13,735 bases of DNA, from positions 1 to 13,735 of the forward strand of contig CAZGUW010000116.1 in NCBI GenBank assembly GCA_964528705.1, read 5' to 3'. This DNA comes from SLRI01 sp964528705. Lineage in GTDB: Bacteria > Pseudomonadota > Alphaproteobacteria > Geminicoccales > Geminicoccaceae. The notes beneath the pieces were generated by a model. It was not told the origin of the DNA. It saw only the letters and a program-made list of their open reading frames with translations, and ran no database searches. Each line of letters begins with the position of its first letter. Within the stretch, counting starts at the first letter, position 1. Shown here piece by piece: positions 7,313-13,735 of the stretch. A program made the position numbers and the translations under genes.

Positions 7313-7406
7313 CGAACGAACCCGGCAGAACGACGATCGAACCCACGGAATCGACGATCGAACCCGGCGATTCGACGAATGAACCCAAGCGATAGCAAAC
7401 GAACCC
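7313..7406 (+). repeat. Iteron-like array of five direct repeats (CGAWCGAACCC) at 20-21 bp spacing
   Basis: Repeat cores are at 7313-7323 (CGAACGAACCC), 7334-7344 and 7355-7365 (CGATCGAACCC), 7376-7386 (CGAATGAACCC) and 7396-7406 (CAAACGAACCC). Start distances are 21, 21, 21 and 20 bp, about two helical turns. The rest of each unit is also partly conserved: the second and third units end with GAATCG and GATTCG before the next core. A lone near-copy (CGAACGAACCG, 7496-7506) sits 100 bp after the last unit. Length and period match iterons that load replication initiators, and the array begins 9 bp after the last inverted repeat. Function is inferred; no rep gene is present in this window. Confidence 0.82.
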
Positions 7407-7560
7407 GCGGCCGGACAAGTTATTGAATGAATGAGGGATTCTGCCGTTTCGCGGCGTCTGGCGGCCGGGCGGGCGGTCCGAAAACCGAAAATTGCCGAAC
7501 GAACCGGGGCGGTGCTTGCGGTCGGGGTCGGCTCGTGATAGGATTATTGTCTGATCGGTC
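7407..7560. other. Non-coding remainder of the repeat region
   Basis: Together with 7080-7406 this completes about 480 bp without a convincing gene. It holds an AT-richer patch just after the iteron-like array (AAGTTATTGAATGAATGAGG, 7418-7437), a short tandem CCGAAAA pair near 7479-7492, and the isolated repeat-like CGAACGAACCG at 7496-7506. The 61-codon frame starting at 7427 runs into the opposite gene and has no recognisable features, so I do not call it. I see no clear terminator for the leftward membrane protein gene here. Confidence 0.5.
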
Positions 7561-8244
7561 TCAATGGATGAGCTGCGGCTCGGCCGGGCTCGGGTCCTTC
7601 AGCCGGAAGTAGCTGAGGGTGACGAGGGTCAGGGCCAGGGCGGTCGTGGCGGTGCCGATGAGGGCACCGACGCCGAGGCCGAAGAGGAGGCCGAAGGCGG
7701 CGGTCAGCATGGCCTGGACGAGGCCGAGGCCGAGATTGACGACGATGAGGATCATGACGATGGCCGTGATCTTCAGCCGGTGCCCGGCGGTGAGCCGGCT
7801 GCTTTCCCTGATCGCCGCCATGGCCGGCGCGTCCTCGAGGACGACGAGCGGCCAGGCGACCCAGAGGAAGGCCAGGGCGATGAGCCCGGGCACGAGCAGC
7901 AGGACGAAGCCGACGCCGAGGATGACGCTGATGACGACGAGGGCCGTGGTGATCCGCACATAGCCGTCATTGGGGCCGGACAGGAGGTCCCGGAAGCCCG
8001 GCGCCGCGTTGCCGCCCTTGAGCTGTGCGACCAGCACGACCAGCCCGCCATGCGCCAGGGCGACGAGCGGCAGGCTGAGCACGAGGACGACGAGCGACAG
8101 GAGGAAGGAGTCGCTGATCAGGCTGGCGATCCAGGAGGGGGCGAGGCCGATGGCGCTCAGCCCCAGCATCTTGCCGGGCTCCGCCATGATGAGCCTCGCC
8201 GATTCGCCGTAGAGCTCGACGACGTCGAGTTCCCTTGCCGCCAC
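7561..8244 (-). CDS. Polytopic membrane protein of unknown function
   Basis: A 227-residue protein with about six hydrophobic segments (roughly 26-44, 46-75, 98-117, 118-136, 158-178 and 183-212). The segment VPGLIALAFLWVAWPLVVLE followed by MAAIRESSRLTAGH is the pattern PG..hh...hh.P.vv.E....ai..S..L..G.. seen in glycerophosphodiester phosphodiesterase membrane-domain and DUF975-like proteins. Those proteins have no well-defined biochemical role. The start is a GTG at 8242-8244; AAGG lies close upstream and a GGGGGAG run slightly further. It follows the SDR gene on the same strand after 34 bp and is probably co-transcribed with it. The link between the two is not obvious from sequence. Confidence 0.72.
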   Translation of the reverse strand: MAARELDVVELYGESARLIMAEPGKMLGLSAIGLAPSWIASLISDSFLLSLVVLVLSLPLVALAHGGLVVLVAQLKGGNAAPGFRDLLSGPNDGYVRITTALVVISVILGVGFVLLLVPGLIALAFLWVAWPLVVLEDAPAMAAIRESSRLTAGHRLKITAIVMILIVVNLGLGLVQAMLTAAFGLLFGLGVGALIGTATTALALTLVTLSYFRLKDPSPAEPQLIH

Positions 8245-8278
8245 CCGCCTTGCTCCCCCGCTCCCGGCCGCTCTCGGC

Positions 8279-9010
8279 CTACATCACCATGCCGCCGTCG
8301 ATGATCATCGCCTGGCCCGTGGTGTAGGCGCTCTCGTCGCTGGCGAGATAGACGGCCAGCGCCGCGATCTCCTCGGGCTTGCCGATCCGGCCCATGGGCT
8401 GGCGGGCGATGAAGGCGGCCCGCGCCTTGGCGTAGTCGCCCTGGGCATGCAGCCGCTGGTCGAGCGACGGCGTCTCCACCGTGCCCGGGCAGATGGCGTT
8501 GCAGCGGATCCCCTTGGTCACGTAGTCGGCGGCGATCGACTTGGTCAGCCCGATGACCGCGGCCTTGGTGGTGCCGTAGACGAAGCGGTTGATGACGCCC
8601 TTGATGCTGCCGGCGACCGAGGCGACGTTGACGATCGAGCCGCCGCCGTTTGCCAGCATGGCCGGCAGGAAGGCCTGGCACATGTGGAACATGGCGGTGA
8701 CGTTGAGCCGGTTCGAGAACTCCCAGGCCTCGTCGTCGCACTCCAGGATGGTGCCGTTGTGGACGAAGCCGGCGCAGTTGAGGAGCACGTCGAGGGCACC
8801 CAGCTCCTTCGCCATGGCCTGGATCGCCGCCTTGTCGGTGACGTCCAGCGCCGCCGTGCGGCAGCCGGCGAGGCTCTCGAGCAGCCCCGCGTCGCGGTCG
8901 GTGGCGATCACCTCCGCACCCTCGTCGCGGAAATGCTCGGCCGAAGCCCGGCCGATGCCCTGCCCCGCGGCGGTGATCAAGCACTTCTTGCCGGCAAGCC
9001 TTCCAGTCAC
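8279..9010 (-). CDS. SDR-family dehydrogenase, 2-keto-3-deoxy-L-fuconate dehydrogenase/BDH2-like
   Basis: A 243-residue classical short-chain dehydrogenase. It has the NAD-binding turn TAAGQGIG (13-20), an aspartate after the second strand (ATD, D38) pointing to NAD+, NCAG (78-81) and the tetrad N103, S131, Y145, K149. The stretches GSIKGVINRFVYGTTKAAV and CPGTVETPSLDQRL are close to those of human BDH2 (R-beta-hydroxybutyrate dehydrogenase type 2) and of bacterial 2-keto-3-deoxy-L-fuconate dehydrogenases. The sugar-acid role fits better because a fuconolactonase-like gene is divergent from it. Start choice: a TTG at 9016 gives two more residues, but GGGGAGG is only 3 bases from it and 9 from the GTG at 9010, which I prefer. 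The membrane protein gene follows on the same strand. Confidence 0.85.
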   Translation of the reverse strand: MTGRLAGKKCLITAAGQGIGRASAEHFRDEGAEVIATDRDAGLLESLAGCRTAALDVTDKAAIQAMAKELGALDVLLNCAGFVHNGTILECDDEAWEFSNRLNVTAMFHMCQAFLPAMLANGGGSIVNVASVAGSIKGVINRFVYGTTKAAVIGLTKSIAADYVTKGIRCNAICPGTVETPSLDQRLHAQGDYAKARAAFIARQPMGRIGKPEEIAALAVYLASDESAYTTGQAMIIDGGMVM

Positions 9011-9181
9011 GTCCAACGTCCTCCCCTGCGAGCCTCCTGCGTGCGAGGCCTTGGCCTAGGCAGCGCCGGAGACGCCGTCAAGCGACCTGAAGGCCATGCG
9101 GCATCCCCCCTGGCGTCGCCGGGCCGGGCGCTGCCCGATTAGGCAGGCGCTTCAAGGCCTTCACCAGAGGTAGCCAAGCGC

Positions 9182-9197
9182 GGATAACCGGCTATCC
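9182..9197. promoter_or_regulatory. Possible operator: interrupted palindrome GGATA-N6-TATCC
   Basis: GGATA (9182-9186) and TATCC (9193-9197) flank ACCGGC, about 40 bp before the amidohydrolase start in the 225-bp region shared by two divergent genes. A bulged hairpin (GCGCTGCC near 9128 with GGCAGGCGC near 9142) lies just before it. Placement suits a regulator of both genes, but a 5-bp arm can occur by chance. Confidence 0.25.
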
Positions 9198-9235
9198 TGC
9201 CTACGTTCGTCCTCAAGCCAATCGAGCTGTACCCC

Positions 9236-10096
9236 ATGCCGGCATTTCCGATCGTCGATACGCACGTCCATCTCTGGGACCCCGAGCGCATACCGCTCGC
9301 CTGGGGCGACCAGGTTCCAACCATCAACCGGCGGCATCTGATCCCCGAATACGACGCGGCGCGGGGCGACGTCGAGGTCGAGGGCATCGTCTTCCTCGAG
9401 TGCAACGTGGCCGAGGGACGGCATCTCGACGAGGCGCACATGGTGGCGGAGATCGCGCGCGACGAGCCCAGGCTGCAGGCCATCGTCGCCCATGCGCCGC
9501 TCGAGAAGGGCGAGGAGGTGGCGGCCGATCTCGACGCCCTGGCCCGCGGGCCGCGGCTGCGCGGCATCCGGCGGCTGCTGCAGCAGGAGGCCGACATCGA
9601 GGCCGTGCTCGACGACCGCTTCCTCGCCGGCCTCTCCCTCCTGCCGCGCTACAACCTCCATTTCGAGATCTGCGTTCGCCACCACCAGCTCGAGGCCATC
9701 GTCGACCTGGTGCGGCGGCTGCCGAACGTCACCTTCATGCTCGACCACATCGCCAAGCCGGCGATCCGGGACGCCCGTCTCGAGCCCTGGAAGACCCGCA
9801 TGGCCGAGCTCGCCGCCCTGCCCAACCTGATGTGCAAGATGTCGGGCCTCGTCAACGAGGCCGACCACGCGAGCTGGCAACCGGCGGACCTCCGGCCATA
9901 TATCGATCACGTGGTCGAGACCTTCGGCTTCGACCGCCTCGTTTTCGGCAGCGACTGGCCGGTCATGACGCTCGCCGCCGACATTCCGCGCTGGGTGGCG
10001 GTCCTCGACGACGCGCTCGCCGGCGCTTCCGAGAGCGAGCTGCGCATGTTCTGGGTCGAGAATGCGCAGGCCTTCTATCGGCTGGCCGACGGCTGA
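9236..10096 (+). CDS. Amidohydrolase-superfamily lactonase, L-fuconolactonase-like (COG3618)
   Basis: A 286-residue TIM-barrel hydrolase of the amidohydrolase-2 type. It has VDTHVHLWD at residues 7-15 (metal ligands H10 and H12), GIRRLL, VTFMLDHIAKPAI with the conserved histidine strand, NLMCKMSGL and FGSDWPV with the catalytic aspartate D240. The order and wording match the group containing L-fuconolactonase, L-rhamnono-lactonase and 2-pyrone-4,6-dicarboxylate lactonase, which hydrolyse sugar lactones to aldonic acids. With the neighbouring keto-deoxy-fuconate dehydrogenase-like SDR, a step in an oxidative 6-deoxy-sugar pathway is the best guess. The dehydratase and the first dehydrogenase of that pathway are not in the window. 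The ATG has only a weak ribosome-binding site. The type II secretion genes begin 43 bp after its stop. Confidence 0.83.
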   Translation: MPAFPIVDTHVHLWDPERIPLAWGDQVPTINRRHLIPEYDAARGDVEVEGIVFLECNVAEGRHLDEAHMVAEIARDEPRLQAIVAHAPLEKGEEVAADLDALARGPRLRGIRRLLQQEADIEAVLDDRFLAGLSLLPRYNLHFEICVRHHQLEAIVDLVRRLPNVTFMLDHIAKPAIRDARLEPWKTRMAELAALPNLMCKMSGLVNEADHASWQPADLRPYIDHVVETFGFDRLVFGSDWPVMTLAADIPRWVAVLDDALAGASESELRMFWVENAQAFYRLADG

Positions 10097-10139
10097 CCCC
10101 TCCGGTGCACGATCCGCAAGCCCGGCCGCGGAGACACTG

Positions 10140-11894
10140 ATGCTGCAACTGCTTCGCCCGCGATGGGGCACCAGGAAGGCCGGCAGCGGCCCGGAGCCCA
10201 CCCGCAGCCGGGCCAGCCATCCGGGGCTCTCGATCCTCGTCGACCGCGGCCATCTCGGGCCCGAGGCGGTCGAGCGGGCCCTCGCCCGGGCGGCCGAGAC
10301 GCGCCAGCCGCTGCCCGTCGTGCTGAGCGAGCTCGAGCTCTTGACCGGGCACGAATGGGCGGCGCTCATGGCCGAGCGCTACGGCCTCGAGCAGGCCGGC
10401 CCGGCCGAATTGCCGACCGCCCCCCTGCTGCCCGAGACCTTCGCCCCGCGCTTCCTCCGCCAGGCCTGGGTGCTGCCGCTAGCCCTCGACGAGACGACGC
10501 TCTGGCTCGGCATGGCCGACCCGGCCGACGAGGCGGCGCTCAAGGCGGCACGGCTCGCCGCCGAGCGCGACGTGGTGCCGGTGGTGGTCCCGGTCGAGAA
10601 CCTCCGGGAGGCCTATGAGCGCCTCTTCGATTCCGGCCAGCGGGCGCTGCAGGAGATCGTCGACGACCTGGCGCTGCCCGGCCTCGACGATACGTCCAAT
10701 GTCGAGCAGCTCATAGACCTCGCCAAGGAGGCGCCGGTCGTCCGCCTGGTCAACCAGCTCTTGACCGACGCGCTCCGGATGGGCGCCTCCGACATCCACA
10801 TCGAGCCCTATCCCGACCGCCTGCAGGTCCGCTACCGCATCCACGGCCGGCTGAAGGAGATCGGCGCCCCGCCGGCCAAGCTGGCGGCGGCGGTGATCTC
10901 GCGCATCAAGATCCTGGCCAAGCTCGACATCGCCGAGCGGCGCCTGCCGCAGGACGGGCGCAGCCAGCTCACTCTGCTCGACCGGCGGATCGACCTGCGC
11001 GTCGCCACCATGCCGACCATCCACGGCGAGAGCCTGGTCATCCGCCTGCTCGACCAGGCCGCGGGCTCGGTCGAGCTCGGCCATGTCGGCCTCACCCCCG
11101 CCAACGAGGCGGCGCTGCGCCGTCAGCTGCAGTCGCCGCACGGCATGATCCTGGTCACCGGGCCGACCGGCAGCGGCAAGACGACGACGCTCTACGGGGC
11201 GCTGCGGACCCTCGACGCGGCGAGCGACAAGATCATCAGCATCGAGGACCCGATCGAGTACCAGATCGACGGCGTCACCCAGATCCAGGTGAAGCCGGAG
11301 ATCGAGCTCAGCTTCGCCCGCATCCTCCGTTCCGTCGTGCGCCACGACCCGAACGTCGTCATGGTCGGCGAGACCCGCGATGCCGAGACCGCCGAGATCG
11401 CCGTACATGCGGCGCTGACCGGGCATCTGATGCTGACCACGCTGCACACCAACAGCGCCGCCGGGGCCGTCGCCCGTCTTCTGGACATGGGCGTCGAGCC
11501 CTATCTCCTCGCCTCGGTCCTGCGCTGTGTCATCGGCCAGCGGCTGGTCGGCGTGCTCTGCGACGCCTGCAAGGAGACCTATGTGCCGAGCGTCGACGAG
11601 CGGCATGTCTTCGAGAATCGCGGAATCGAGCTGCCTACACCCTTGCGCCTCTGCCGGCCTGTCGGCTGCCGGGCCTGCAACGAGCTGGGGTTCACGGGCC
11701 GGATCGGCATCTTCGAGCTGCTCGAGGTGGACGAGCCGGTGCGCGAGCTGATCCGCGACCAGGCGCCCAGCCAGACGCTGCACGCGCAGGCCCTGGAGCG
11801 GGGCATGACCACCATGTTCCAGGACGGGCTGGCCAAGGCGCTCGCCGGCACGACCACGCTCGAGGAAGTCTGCCGGGTCACCGAGGAATGGTAG
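10140..11894 (+). CDS. gspE: Type II secretion system ATPase GspE
   Basis: A 584-residue secretion ATPase. An N-terminal GspE/MshE-type domain (about 20-170) precedes ASDIHIEPYPDRLQVRYRIHG, which opens the ATPase core. The core has Walker A GPTGSGKT (341-348), the Asp box IISIEDPIEY (365-374), Walker B VVMVGETRD (GETRD where GEIRD is usual) and the His box LTGHLMLTTLHTN (H429, H436). A zinc tetracysteine motif follows, with C474/C477 and C510/C513. Hexamers at the cytoplasmic face of the inner membrane power pseudopilus assembly. The frame is open back to 10062, inside the upstream gene, but the ATG at 10140 has GCGGAG 6 bases upstream and no overlap. PilB of type IV pili is similar; the GspF and GspC/N-like genes that follow favour type II secretion. 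Confidence 0.9.
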   Translation: MLQLLRPRWGTRKAGSGPEPTRSRASHPGLSILVDRGHLGPEAVERALARAAETRQPLPVVLSELELLTGHEWAALMAERYGLEQAGPAELPTAPLLPETFAPRFLRQAWVLPLALDETTLWLGMADPADEAALKAARLAAERDVVPVVVPVENLREAYERLFDSGQRALQEIVDDLALPGLDDTSNVEQLIDLAKEAPVVRLVNQLLTDALRMGASDIHIEPYPDRLQVRYRIHGRLKEIGAPPAKLAAAVISRIKILAKLDIAERRLPQDGRSQLTLLDRRIDLRVATMPTIHGESLVIRLLDQAAGSVELGHVGLTPANEAALRRQLQSPHGMILVTGPTGSGKTTTLYGALRTLDAASDKIISIEDPIEYQIDGVTQIQVKPEIELSFARILRSVVRHDPNVVMVGETRDAETAEIAVHAALTGHLMLTTLHTNSAAGAVARLLDMGVEPYLLASVLRCVIGQRLVGVLCDACKETYVPSVDERHVFENRGIELPTPLRLCRPVGCRACNELGFTGRIGIFELLEVDEPVRELIRDQAPSQTLHAQALERGMTTMFQDGLAKALAGTTTLEEVCRVTEEW

Positions 11895-11946
11895 GGTCGG
11901 GGGCCGCAGGGGCAGGGCGCCCCGCGGTCGGCCAGGGGGTCGGAAC

Positions 11947-13173
11947 GTGCCGCAGTTCGCCTACCGGGCGCTGACCGAAGCCGGCGAGCGGGTCGCCGGC
12001 GAGATCGAGGCCGGCGACCGCCGGGGCGCCATCCAGCGGCTCCAGGCGCAGGGCCTGATCCCGATCGAGGCGCAGCCCGCCGGGCGCGGCGCGCTGCCGG
12101 GGACGGATGCGCCGGTCGCGGGGCCGGCGCGGAGCAGTGGCCGCCACGCCGCGCAGGTGACGGTGACCACGCGCGAGCTCGCCACCCTGATCGGCGCCGG
12201 CGAGACCCTCGAGAGCGCTCTGGCCCTGGTCGCCGGCGAGCTCGGCGACCGGCGTCTCAGGGCCGTCTTCGAGGGCATCCTCAATCGTGTGCGGACCGGT
12301 GCCTCGCTCAGCGACGCCATGGCGGCGGAGCCGCGTGTGTTCTCGCGCCTCTATGTCGGCATGGTGCGCGCCGCGGAGGCGACCGGGCGGCTCGGCGAGG
12401 TGCTGGGCGAGCTCGCCGACCTGCGCGAGCGGCAGGAGGCGCTGCGCCGGCAGCTCACCTCCGCACTGATCTATCCGGCCGTGCTGATGCTGACCGCCAT
12501 CGGCGCCGTGCTGGTCCTGCTGCTCTACGTGGTGCCCCAGTTCACGCCCGTCTTCGCCGGCCACGAGGACCGGCTGCCGCCCCTCACGCGGTTCATTCTC
12601 GATGCCGCCGACTGGCTTCGGGCGAGCGGGCCGACCGTGGCGGTGGTGCTGGCCTCGCTCGGGCTCCTCTGGCTCTTCGCCACGCGGATCGGCTGGCTGC
12701 GGCTGCTCGGCGACCGGCTGACGCTGCGGCTCTGGGGGATCGGCACGCTGGCCCGTGAGCGGGCCACGGCCGAGGTCTGCCGCGGCCTCGCGACCCTGCT
12801 CAAGGGCGGCCTCGACCTGCCGTCGGCGCTCCTGCTCATGCGCGAGATGGTGAGCAACCTGGCGATTGCCGAGGCGCTCGGCCGGGCCGCCTCGGCGGTG
12901 CGCCAGGGCCGGCGGCTGAGCGAGGCGCTGGCCGTCGAGGGCATTCTCCAGCCGATGGGCCAGAAGCTCCTGCGGACCGCCGAGGAGAGCGGCCGGCTCG
13001 AGCCGCTCGCCCGCTACATCGCCGAACGCTTCGAGCAGATCCTGGCGACGCGCATGCAGCGTTTCGTCACGCTGCTCGAGCCGCTGCTCGTCATCGGCCT
13101 CGGCGGCATCGTCGGCGGGATAGTCATCGCCATCCTGACCGCGGTGCTCAGCGTGAACGAGCTCGCCTTCTAG
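11947..13173 (+). CDS. gspF: Type II secretion system inner-membrane platform protein GspF
   Basis: A 408-residue GspF/PilC family protein. The N-terminus FAYRALTEAGERVAGEIEA, then a linker, then VTTRELATLIGAGETLESAL is typical. There are two T2SF repeats (about 70-190 and 275-395), each with the ..L..G...L..AL... pattern, and three membrane segments: LIYPAVLMLTAIGAVLVLLL, TVAVVLASLGLLWLFA and LLVIGLGGIVGGIVIAIL near the C-terminus. GspF anchors the GspE ATPase and the pseudopilus base in the inner membrane. The start is a GTG at 11947 with an AGGGGGTCGG stretch upstream. It lies 52 bp after gspE on the same strand, so the two are probably one transcript. Confidence 0.9.
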   Translation: MPQFAYRALTEAGERVAGEIEAGDRRGAIQRLQAQGLIPIEAQPAGRGALPGTDAPVAGPARSSGRHAAQVTVTTRELATLIGAGETLESALALVAGELGDRRLRAVFEGILNRVRTGASLSDAMAAEPRVFSRLYVGMVRAAEATGRLGEVLGELADLRERQEALRRQLTSALIYPAVLMLTAIGAVLVLLLYVVPQFTPVFAGHEDRLPPLTRFILDAADWLRASGPTVAVVLASLGLLWLFATRIGWLRLLGDRLTLRLWGIGTLARERATAEVCRGLATLLKGGLDLPSALLLMREMVSNLAIAEALGRAASAVRQGRRLSEALAVEGILQPMGQKLLRTAEESGRLEPLARYIAERFEQILATRMQRFVTLLEPLLVIGLGGIVGGIVIAILTAVLSVNELAF

Positions 13174-13188
13174 CCACCTCCTAGGTGG
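13174..13188 (+). terminator. Short hairpin directly after gspF
   Basis: CCACCT (13174-13179) and AGGTGG (13183-13188) pair around CCT immediately after the stop codon; overlapping GGATGATCC pairings follow. There is no T tract, so it is more likely an attenuator or RNA-stability element within the gsp transcript than a full terminator. The rest of the 134-bp gap up to the next start shows nothing I can name. Confidence 0.3.
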
Positions 13189-13307
13189 ATGATCCTCCAT
13201 CGGGCCGCTTGGCGCCGGGCCCCAAATCCGCTAGATACCGTGTGGTCACAGTTGGGCGCCTTCTCCTGGCGCTGCCCTATCGACCCCTCAGACCGATCAA
13301 GGCCCCG

Positions 13308-13735
13308 GTGCAAGCCTGGCATCCCATCACCAAACTCGTCGCGGTTCTCGGTGTCCTCGCGCTCGCGTGGCTATGGTGGACCGGTGACGAGGCCCAGACC
13401 GGCATGGCGAGCGACGACCCGGCCGGCACGGTGCCCGTTGTCCAGTCCGAGACCGTGGCGGTGGCCGAGGTCCGCCCCGCGGCCGACCGGGCGCTCTTCG
13501 CCCGGGCCCTGCCGTCGATCGAGGCCTTCAACGGCATGCTCGAGCGGCCGCTGTTCAGCTCGACGCGACGGCCGGCGGTGGTGGTGCCCGAGCCGGAATT
13601 CGAGGTCGTGGATGCGCCGAGCGCTTCGGTCGAGCCGGCCGCGGGGCCTCGGCCGCCCGGCGTCAGGTTCATCGGCAGCGTCGAGGAGAATGGCGTCGTG
13701 CGGGCGTTCGTCGGCGACGGCCTCGATGTGCAGGC
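13308..13735 (+). CDS. GspC/GspN-like type II secretion protein, N-terminal part (cut by window end)
   Basis: The frame is open to the end of the window, giving 142 codons. The start is inferred as GTG at 13308, with AAGG 5 bases upstream; the frame continues further upstream and a GTG at 13242 lacks a ribosome-binding site. An N-terminal membrane helix (KLVAVLGVLALAWLWW) precedes a periplasmic linker. Then come FNGMLERPLFSSTRRP, a motif typical of small GspN/GspC-type proteins in alphaproteobacterial type II clusters, and VRFIGSVEENGVVRAFVGDG, resembling the homology region that contacts the secretin. Its position after gspE and gspF supports this. The C-terminus cannot be examined. Confidence 0.6.
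   Translation, partial: MQAWHPITKLVAVLGVLALAWLWWTGDEAQTGMASDDPAGTVPVVQSETVAVAEVRPAADRALFARALPSIEAFNGMLERPLFSSTRRPAVVVPEPEFEVVDAPSASVEPAAGPRPPGVRFIGSVEENGVVRAFVGDGLDVQ

Noticed and set aside
7107..7426. Overlapping open frames through the palindrome array (repeating ALYATV, SRYMRQ and RVIRDS peptides)
   Set aside because: The peptides are just translations of the 31-32 bp DNA repeats in different frames; repeat conservation follows the palindrome arms and helical phase rather than codons, the spacing is not a constant multiple of three, and there is no ribosome-binding site or fold.
7427..7612. 61-codon + strand frame after the iteron-like array, possible rep gene remnant
   Set aside because: It has no recognisable replication-protein features, an arginine/glycine-rich GC-driven composition, and it runs into the 3' end of the clear membrane protein gene on the other strand.
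10479..13200. Long antisense frames opposite gspE and gspF
   Set aside because: Compositionally biased D/R/G/A-rich translations opposite unmistakable GspE and GspF coding regions; no motifs.

Overview
The window is GC-rich DNA (strong G/C bias at third codon positions, frequent GTG starts) from what looks like an alphaproteobacterium of the Rhodospirillales type. That assignment rests on composition and gene style only. It contains ten protein genes, two of them cut by the window edges, with no rRNA or tRNA genes, and one gene-free stretch of about 480 bp full of repeats.

Left block (1-2468, + strand): the 3' end of a GlpD-type FAD-dependent polyol-phosphate dehydrogenase, a short FGGY sugar kinase of the D-ribulokinase-like type, and a zinc class II aldolase. 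The first two overlap by 8 bp and the third starts 3 bp later, so this is a tight operon whose logic is kinase, then aldol cleavage to dihydroxyacetone phosphate, with GlpD feeding the same triose pool. A small membrane protein gene (2473-2745, - strand) converges on it. Divergent from that is a stand-alone thiamine-diphosphate enzyme of the acetolactate synthase superfamily (2871-4523), followed by a strong hairpin.

Middle block (about 4560-7560): a single large gene encodes an N-terminal TIR domain, a central NB-ARC/STAND ATPase and C-terminal TPR repeats, the architecture of NLR-like immune receptors and a probable anti-phage abortive-infection protein. Its TPR part is made of exact 120-bp units that are still alike as DNA. 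After a hairpin terminator comes a non-coding region with two different ordered arrays. The first is five copies of a 19-bp inverted repeat, TGTCGC-N7-GCGACA, spaced 31-32 bp (three helical turns). Directly after it are five direct repeats around CGAWCGAACCC spaced 20-21 bp (two helical turns). Together these look like a protein-loading site, such as an iteron-type origin, partition or operator region, but no replication gene lies in the window.

Right block (7561-13735): on the - strand an SDR dehydrogenase very like 2-keto-3-deoxy-L-fuconate dehydrogenase/BDH2, followed by a polytopic membrane protein. Divergent from these is a COG3618 amidohydrolase of the L-fuconolactonase type, so a sugar-acid/lactone pathway related to L-fucose oxidation is plausible. 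Then comes a type II secretion cluster: GspE ATPase, GspF inner-membrane platform protein and the start of a GspC/GspN-like bitopic protein that runs off the end.

The parts most worth following up are the TIR-STAND-TPR gene and the paired phased repeat arrays beside it.
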